A DNA stretch of 64,000 nucleotides from positions 372,001 through 436,000 of the forward strand of contig NZ_JBNNIX010000002.1 of assembly GCF_050269735.1 (NCBI RefSeq). Direction: 5' to 3'. The position numbers and the translations under genes were made by a program. This DNA is from Paenisporosarcina sp050269735 (GTDB lineage: Bacteria > Bacillota > Bacilli > Bacillales_A > Planococcaceae). Under the pieces are notes generated by a model. That model did not search any database, had not been told where the DNA came from, and worked only from the letters and a program-made list of their open reading frames with translations. Below, piece after piece: positions 61,247 to 64,000 of this stretch (positions are counted from its first letter, which is position 1; the number at the start of each line of letters is the position of its first letter).

Positions 61247-61338
61247 TCAGACGTGAACGACTATTTTTCAGACGTCATGTCCATTTATTCAGACGTGGAC
61301 TTCATTTTTTCACACGTCAATGAAATATTCTCAGACGT
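61247..61338. repeat. Intergenic array 4: TCAGACGT words at exact 21-bp spacing
   Basis: TCAGACGT begins at 61247, 61268, 61289, 61310 (TCACACGT) and 61331. Most copies are preceded by a T-rich ATTTT or similar. Spacers are otherwise unrelated. The array starts 29 bp after the rpsT terminator in a 577-bp gene-free interval. Confidence 0.8.
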
Positions 61339-61384
61339 GAAATTTTATGGAACCTTTTTCAATAAAGCTCAGTTAAACGAGATT

Positions 61385-61676
61385 GTTGATTTACGTTCCA
61401 TGCGGACGCTTTCCGCGGGCGGTCCACTAGCCTCTTCATTCGCGATGCTCATTGTGGGGTCTAGTTTAGACACGCTGATTCCGCTGGAGTCGCCGGATTC
61501 TACTACAATCATTATAGTAAACAGGGAAATGACTTAACTTACGATTTAGTGATATGAAGCAAAACAGCGAAGACTCCTGCGGGAACAGCGAAGTGCTGAA
61601 ATCCACTCGGACATTAAGTCCGAGTTAGTTCGGCGCAAGCCCGCGGAAAGCGTAGCTGTTTTGCGGAATATCAACA
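61385..61676. repeat. Pair of inverted GC-rich repeats between rpsT and holA
   Basis: The left end GTTGATTT...ACGCTTTCCGCGGGC mirrors the right end GCCCGCGGAAAGCGT...ATATCAAC; near the centre CCGCTGGAGTC (about 61480) mirrors GACTCCTGCGG (about 61575). The whole unit is about 290 bp with terminal inverted repeats and is much richer in GC than its surroundings. From memory it belongs to an abundant Bacillales intergenic repeat with GACTCCTGCGGG and CCCGCGGAAAGCG ends; it encodes no transposase. Confidence 0.75.
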
Positions 61677-61701
61677 GCAACATTTAACATAGCCTCCAAT
61701 A

Positions 61702-61747
61702 AAAAAAACGGACTTGATTCGCTTTTAATAATGCGATTCAAGTCCAT
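61702..61747 (-). terminator. Intrinsic terminator after holA
   Basis: GGACTTGATTCGC / GCGATTCAAGTCC with one mismatch, a 10-nt loop and a run of eight T on the minus strand. Confidence 0.92.
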
Positions 61748-61751
61748 TTAT

Positions 61752-62762
61752 TTATAAACGATTCATTAAAAATAATTCCAGGATACGTTCACGACGGCCG
61801 CTGCTGGTTTTCAATTGATAGTCAGCACTTGCAAGTCGATGCAGTACTTCGAGTAATCGTTCTTCCCCTACTTGCTGTCTGCTTTCGACAATCAGTTTGA
61901 CTCGGTACGGATTGACTTTTAATTGCTTCGCGATTGCCTGCGCATGGTAGCCTTTCTTTTGTAGATAGCGAACATTCGACATGAGGCGAATTTGTGACGC
62001 GAGCAATGCAGTCAACATGATCGGTTCTTCTTTTTGACGCAACAAATCATGGTAGACTGACAATGCCGTTGTTGTATCTCCGCGCAGATACGCATTGAGC
62101 AACTGGAAAGCATCCTGTTCCAATGTGCGCGTCATCAACAATTCCACGACATCTTTAGTGATTTCGGGTTCTTCCCCAATATAGGTTGCCATCTTATGTA
62201 ATTCTGACTGAAGTTGGACTAAGTCCTGTCCTACCGTTTCAATCAATCGGGCTATGGCATCTGCCGTCATGCTTTTGTGTTCCTTCGAAACGATTGATTG
62301 CACCCAGACGGTTAGATCATTTCCTTCCAATGGTTTCGCTTCCAGTAACAGAGCTTTATCCTTCATCAGTTTTGTCACTTTTTTACGCTCGTCCAATTTT
62401 TCATAAGGAGCTATAAAAACTGTGATTGCTGTTTCAGATGGGTGCTGAACCCAATTTTCAAATGATTTTAAATCATGATCTATTTTTTCTTTTCCTTTTT
62501 CTGTCGCTTTTAAAAATGAGGCATTTTTGGCGATAATTAATTTACGATCTGTAAAAAACGGGATGGTATCCGCTTCTTCTATTACATGCTGAACGGGCAC
62601 TTCATCTAAATCAAAGACCAGGACATCCGTTTCCCCGGATTGATTAAGTGATTCTTTCAGACGACGGATCGTTTCGTCGAAAAAGTAATGCTCAGTGCCG
62701 ACAAGCAAATAAATCGGGCTGAATTCACCGTGTTGAATTTTTTTCCAAATACTTGAGAACAT
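61752..62762 (-). CDS. holA: DNA polymerase III delta subunit
   Basis: 336 residues (B. subtilis YqeN 347). N-terminal RecA-like domain with SPIYLLVGTEHYFFDETIRR, then DVLVFDLDEVPVQHVIEEAD; a degenerate ATPase domain as expected; C-terminal helical collar (EEPIMLTALLASQIRLMSNV). It opens the sliding clamp as part of the clamp loader. ATG 62762 follows GGAGG; the frame further upstream lacks a site. Confidence 0.94.
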   Translation of the reverse strand: MFSSIWKKIQHGEFSPIYLLVGTEHYFFDETIRRLKESLNQSGETDVLVFDLDEVPVQHVIEEADTIPFFTDRKLIIAKNASFLKATEKGKEKIDHDLKSFENWVQHPSETAITVFIAPYEKLDERKKVTKLMKDKALLLEAKPLEGNDLTVWVQSIVSKEHKSMTADAIARLIETVGQDLVQLQSELHKMATYIGEEPEITKDVVELLMTRTLEQDAFQLLNAYLRGDTTTALSVYHDLLRQKEEPIMLTALLASQIRLMSNVRYLQKKGYHAQAIAKQLKVNPYRVKLIVESRQQVGEERLLEVLHRLASADYQLKTSSGRRERILELFLMNRL

Positions 62763-62928
62763 AAAGAACCTCCTCTGACACACCTTCCCTTTCATTATAC
62801 ATGAAATTAAAAACCACAGGTGTTTGAACAAAATGTGTCATTCACTTGAAATCACTGAAAAAAACTTGTTGTTTATGGATTTTTCCGAAGCAATCACTTA
62901 TAATTAATTTGAATTAGGAGGGGTAGCA

Positions 62929-63063
62929 ATGAACGAATTTGAAAAGAATGTCCAAACCAGACGTAACGATGTGGTTGACTCGGGTATTGGTTTCGTTGTA
63001 TCTTTTGTTTTCTTTGCAGCGATTTTCACCATTGCGACTGTAATTGACTTCATTACAAAATAA
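62929..63063 (+). CDS. yqzM: YqzM family small membrane protein
   Basis: 44 residues: MNEFEKNVQTRRNDVVDSGI, then one hydrophobic helix (GFVVSFVFFAAIFTIATVI) ending DFITK. It matches the YqzM family of Bacillales in length and sequence; function unknown. AGGAGGGG precedes the ATG, TATAAT at 62899-62904 is a good -10 without a clear -35, and a terminator follows. Located between holA and comEC as in B. subtilis. Confidence 0.88.
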   Translation: MNEFEKNVQTRRNDVVDSGIGFVVSFVFFAAIFTIATVIDFITK

Positions 63064-63067
63064 GCAA

Positions 63068-63108
63068 GAAAAGAGACTTCTCATTTTGAAAGGTCTCTTT
63101 TTTTTATG
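63068..63108. terminator. Terminator after yqzM, overlapping the comEC 3' end
   Basis: AAAGAGAC / GGTCTCTTT stem with extra CTT/AAG pairing and a long T-run to the right. The right half lies within the last codons of comEC. Confidence 0.85.
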
Positions 63109-64000
63109 CTTTTTTCGTATGACGTTTGTACAGTCATTATTCGTTTATCATAGCGGACATGTATGGAGCCTACATCAGCAGTCGTTAGCGTTGGCAAATG
63201 AAAGTCCTTGAATCTCTCAACCACTTCACTACTTGGATGCCCATAACGGTTGTTTTGACCTGCTGAGAAAATGGTGAGTCTAGGTTGAAGCTTATCTAAA
63301 AATGCCTCGGAGCTCGATGTGTTACTGCCATGGTGCCCTGCTTTTAGTAACATGACAAATTGCAATTCTGCATAACTTTTCAGTAAATCCTCTTCTCCAT
63401 CTTGTTCTAAATCTCCCGTAAACAATGCTGTAAACAAGTCATGTTTTAAATAGAGGACGAGAGAATCATCATTGCCTTCGTACATAGTATCTTGTGGTGA
63501 TAAATAGGTGAATTGAGAATCACCAATTTGAAAACCATCCCCCGCCATTTTTTCTTTGACCGGAATATTTTTAGTCAATGCTGTTTGTAAAGCTTGTTGC
63601 AATGAATTTTCGGCAATAGCTCCAGGCGTTACATGTATTTCTCTTACATTCATTTCCTCCAGTATTTCTTCGGCCCCTTCAACGTGGTCACTATCCGCAT
63701 GTGTCCATATAAATGTATCAATCGTATGAATGCCCCGTCCTTTCAGAAAAGGCACAATAACTTCCCTTCCCATTTCAAAAGGGCTGCCAGAATGTTTCCA
63801 AGCAGCTTGATCAAACCGCAATAATCCTCCTGAATCAATCAAAATGGTTCCTTGACGGTGCGGGAGCTCAATTAGTGTTGCATCTCCTTGACCAACGTTC
63901 AGGAACGTTACTTCGATTGCAGAGTCGAAATAAAGTGAACCCTGTATGATGATAACCGGTAAACCTAATGTCAACGCGAGACGTTTAAAAGAGTATTGAA
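63081..64000 (-). CDS. comEC: ComEC/Rec2 DNA-uptake channel, C-terminal part (5' truncated by window edge)
   Basis: The frame is open to the right edge; 305 or so residues are visible. They are the metallo-beta-lactamase-fold domain found at the C-terminus of ComEC: EVTFLNVGQGDATLIELP, THADSDHVEGAEEIL (metal-binding motif), GDLEQDGEEDLL and LKAGHHGSNTSSSEAFL. A single hydrophobic segment precedes it and marks the end of the competence membrane domain outside the window. ComEC transports single-stranded DNA during transformation; the nuclease-like domain may degrade the other strand. A TTG at 63974 is internal, not a start. Confidence 0.9.
   Translation of the reverse strand, partial: QYSFKRLALTLGLPVIIIQGSLYFDSAIEVTFLNVGQGDATLIELPHRQGTILIDSGGLLRFDQAAWKHSGSPFEMGREVIVPFLKGRGIHTIDTFIWTHADSDHVEGAEEILEEMNVREIHVTPGAIAENSLQQALQTALTKNIPVKEKMAGDGFQIGDSQFTYLSPQDTMYEGNDDSLVLYLKHDLFTALFTGDLEQDGEEDLLKSYAELQFVMLLKAGHHGSNTSSSEAFLDKLQPRLTIFSAGQNNRYGHPSSEVVERFKDFHLPTLTTADVGSIHVRYDKRIMTVQTSYEKSIKKRDLSK

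Noticed and set aside
26430..61338. CRISPR arrays
   Set aside because: The periodic arrays have repeats of 8-10 bp at 21-bp pitch and no cas genes. CRISPR repeats are 23 bp or longer with spacers of similar size.
61217..61537. 106-residue plus-strand frame with FSDVxxx repeats
   Set aside because: It has no ribosome-binding site, and it is made of array 4 followed by half of the inverted GC-rich repeat. The heptads follow from the 21-bp DNA period.

Overview
The window is a gene-dense, low-GC chromosomal segment of an endospore-forming Bacillales bacterium. Gene order follows, with gaps, the Bacillus subtilis block that runs from yqgW through the pst operon, sodA, ispG, zur, nfo, cshB, ispH, cccA, sigA-dnaG, recO-era-cdd-dgkA-ybeY-pgpH-phoH, yqfD/yqfC, floA, rpsU, the hrcA-grpE-dnaK-dnaJ operon, lepA, spoIIP-gpr, rpsT, holA and comEC. 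Sporulation genes (yqfC, yqfD, spoIIP, gpr) and Bacillales orphan genes (yqgQ, yqgU, yqfQ, yqzM) support this. A single-chain glycyl-tRNA synthetase in place of B. subtilis glyQ-glyS points away from Bacillus itself and fits the Planococcaceae (Sporosarcina-like genera); the family assignment is inference. I see no rRNA or tRNA genes, transposases, prophage, CRISPR array or restriction/defence cassette.

Layout. 1-5.1 kb: small envelope and housekeeping genes (yqgW, lipoprotein yqgU, an LtaS-type lipoteichoic acid synthase, yqgQ, yqgN, rpmG). 5.2-15.2 kb: a phosphate block, with pstS-pstC-pstA-pstB-phoU on the minus strand behind a four-repeat PhoP box and a Na/Pi cotransporter with its own PhoU-like tail nearby; pbpA, sodA and yqgC lie between. 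15.4-26.3 kb: isoprenoid genes ispG and ispH, a zinc operon (znuC-znuB-zur) behind a Zur box, repair and RNA genes (nfo, cshB, trmK). 26.5-33.1 kb: cytochrome c550, an acyl-CoA dehydrogenase, the dnaG-sigA macromolecular-synthesis pair, and the ccpN-yqfL gluconeogenesis regulators. 33.1-36.2 kb: the local departure from synteny, with T-box-controlled glyS on the plus strand, a GNAT acetyltransferase and a MEDS-domain protein. 36.4-47.2 kb: one long minus-strand run from nfeD/floA to recO. 47.6-60.7 kb: rpsU, deoC, rRNA and ribosomal-protein methyltransferases, the CIRCE-controlled chaperone operon, hemW, lepA, spoIIP, gpr. 60.9-64 kb: rpsT, holA, yqzM and the C-terminal part of comEC, which runs off the right edge.

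The genes are mostly ordinary. The least explained signal is in intergenic DNA: four separate arrays (about 26.43, 41.70, 48.73 and 61.25 kb), each lying just beyond an intrinsic terminator. Each repeats its own short word at 21-bp spacing (about 20.5 bp in one), that is, two helical turns. Two arrays share the word TATTCGCG; the other two use unrelated words. The spacers are not conserved, and the 20/21 alternation in one array breaks reading frame, so a DNA- or RNA-level role is more likely than coding. Other non-coding structures of note are an inverted pair of GC-rich repeats at 61.39-61.68 kb, a structured repeat abutting the dnaK stop codon, a frameshifted remnant of the 3' end of rpsU, and two inverted repeats that can sequester Shine-Dalgarno sequences (ispH, yqfC).
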